Source of the DNA: Schaalia odontolytica
GTDB taxonomy: Bacteria; Actinomycetota; Actinomycetes; Actinomycetales; Actinomycetaceae
DNA length: 6,459 bases
Assembly (NCBI GenBank): GCA_958415245.1
Contig: CATYYP010000107.1
Coordinates: forward strand, 1 to 6,459
Reading direction: 5' to 3'
Shown here: one piece after another, positions 5,906 to 6,459 of the stretch
How positions within the stretch are numbered: position 1 is the stretch's first letter
Layout: each line of letters begins with the position of its first letter
Notes under the pieces: model-generated
What the model was told of the DNA's origin: nothing
The model's input: the letters and a program-made list of their open reading frames with translations, nothing else
Database searches by the model: none
Position numbers and translations under genes: made by a program

Positions 5906-6037
5906 GCCAAAACGTCAAGGTGTTCCACCCAAGCACTCGCGATACACCTGGATATTTGCGCCCATCTGACGCAGTGCTGAGGTAAAACCAAAACGGTTTT
6001 CGTACACCGTCTCGTGGACGATTGATAGTCCTTCTGC
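5906..6037 (-). other. Codon-usage anomaly patch inside murA
   Basis: Of 44 codons only 21 end in G or C, against 108 of 116 in the part to the right (6038-6385) and 69 of 74 in the part to the left (5684-5905). Codons rare elsewhere in the window (GCA, GAA, GGA, CTA, TCA, ACA, CCT, TTT, CGT) cluster here while the protein still reads as MurA. The right edge is sharp (CAG then GCA at 6035-6037); the left edge follows the TTT after the TGA. It may be a recombined segment from a lower-GC relative or an assembly chimera. Confidence 0.75.
5915..5917 (-). other. In-frame TGA within murA
   Basis: The codon lies between CCT (Pro) and CGT (Arg) in GGTP-[TGA]-RFGQ. It is in the same frame as both flanking MurA segments (78 codons from the gene's stop), so no frameshift is involved. 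From memory of the family the position is cysteine (GGTPCRFGQ), one base from TGA through TGC or TGT. The next base is C, a context known to terminate UGA relatively poorly in bacteria. A GGTG-GAA-CACC mini-hairpin (5919-5929) precedes it immediately. Confidence 0.9.
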
Positions 6038-6459
6038 CTGGGTGAGGGCGACAACGAGGGGCTGCTGCCAGTCCGTCATGAAGCCCGGGTGCACGGCCGT
6101 CTCCAGGGCGATCGAGTGCAGCGGCTCGCCCGGATGGTAAAAGCGGATGCCGTCGGCGTCGATATCGAAGGCGCCACCCACCTTGCGGAAGGTGTTGAGG
6201 AACGTCGTCATGTCGGGCTGGTGAGCGCCGCGCACGTAGATGTCGCCGCGGGTGGCCAGGGCGGCCGCGGCCCACGAGGCGGCCTCGATGCGGTCCGGCA
6301 GAGCCGTGTGGCGGTAGCCGCTGAGCTTGGCGACACCCTCGATGCGGATCGTGCGGTCCGTGTCCACCGAGATGATCGCGCCCATCTTCTGCAGGACGTT
6401 AATGAGGTCGAGGATCTCCGGCTCGATGGCCGCGCCCTTCAGGGTCGTGATGCCCTCGT

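Larger units (their letters stand above)
5681..6459 (-). pseudogene. murA: UDP-N-acetylglucosamine 1-carboxyvinyltransferase, 5' end outside window, interrupted by in-frame TGA
   Basis: MurA transfers enolpyruvate from PEP to UDP-GlcNAc, the first committed step of peptidoglycan synthesis in the cytosol. The visible part covers the C-terminal half of the EPT fold. Recognisable segments: AAIEPEILDLINVLQKMGA at the right edge, then LPDRIEAASWAAAALATRGD with the aspartate matching general base D305 of E. coli MurA, ETVYENRFGF, YRECLGGTP, then an in-frame TGA (5915-5917). The same frame resumes as RFGQKNYYHSAVISGPTPL, VPDLRGGFSHLIAAL and a final ARVRYLDA, ending at the TGA at 5681-5683. The arginine of DLR, matching catalytic R397 of E. 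coli, is 30 codons after the internal stop. A product ending at 5915 would lack 77 residues and should be inactive. The gene is called a pseudogene provisionally; sequencing or assembly error, or readthrough, remain possible because MurA function is essential. The active-site cysteine loop is outside the window. Confidence 0.8.

Noticed and set aside
5860..5914. Possible bacterial selenocysteine insertion hairpin just downstream of the TGA
   Set aside because: Only a weak GGCC/GGCC pairing with a 19-base loop was found. There is no compact stem with the GU-type apical loop expected of a bSECIS element, so selenocysteine remains possible only in principle.
5914..5924. CCT-TGA-C resembles the CUU-UGA-C programmed +1 frameshift site of the release factor 2 gene
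   Set aside because: The MurA frame continues in the zero frame after the TGA. A +1 shift would enter a frame that reads DVLARRTTTT and shows no MurA similarity, so shifting would not rescue the protein.

Overview
The window comes from a high-GC actinobacterium. Codon third positions are overwhelmingly G or C, and the gene content and order (murA, a plsC-type acyltransferase, gpsA, ddl) match a block common in Actinobacteria. The MurA subfamily (VPDLRGGFSHLIAAL type C-terminus) and the AMIN-like lipoprotein suggest an Actinomyces/Schaalia-type organism. That assignment rests on family recollection, not on a search.

Layout from right to left, which is the direction of transcription for all but one gene. 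Positions 6459 to 5681 (minus) hold the C-terminal part of murA, running off the right edge and interrupted by an in-frame TGA at 5915-5917. Four bases later a diacylglycerol/lipid kinase gene (5676-4732) begins. A short gap with a probable leaderless promoter leads to a plsC-like acyltransferase (4681-3908). Converging on it from the plus strand is an AMIN-like lipoprotein gene (3267-3911), whose stop codon interleaves with that of plsC. Divergent from the lipoprotein gene across a 64-bp shared promoter region is gpsA (3202-2183), followed by ddl (2132-996) and an ATP-grasp protein of unknown substrate (942-25). The window is almost entirely coding. The longest non-coding stretch is 64 bp, so no large gene-free region needs explaining.

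The genes share a theme, envelope precursor supply. MurA makes the first committed peptidoglycan precursor and Ddl makes the D-Ala-D-Ala dipeptide. GpsA makes sn-glycerol-3-phosphate, the acyltransferase probably completes phosphatidic acid, and the lipid kinase probably returns diacylglycerol to phosphatidic acid. The lipoprotein carries a domain related to cell-wall-targeting AMIN modules.

The most notable observation is in murA. A stretch of 44 codons (5906-6037) has only 21 G/C third positions, against 108 of 116 codons to its right and 69 of 74 to its left. The encoded protein nevertheless still reads as MurA. The in-frame TGA lies inside this patch, where the family probably has cysteine, and the MurA frame continues intact afterwards to a normal stop. 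A recombination patch with a nonsense mutation, an assembly chimera, or a recoded UGA could each explain it. The sequence alone does not decide, and no selenocysteine element was recognised by eye.
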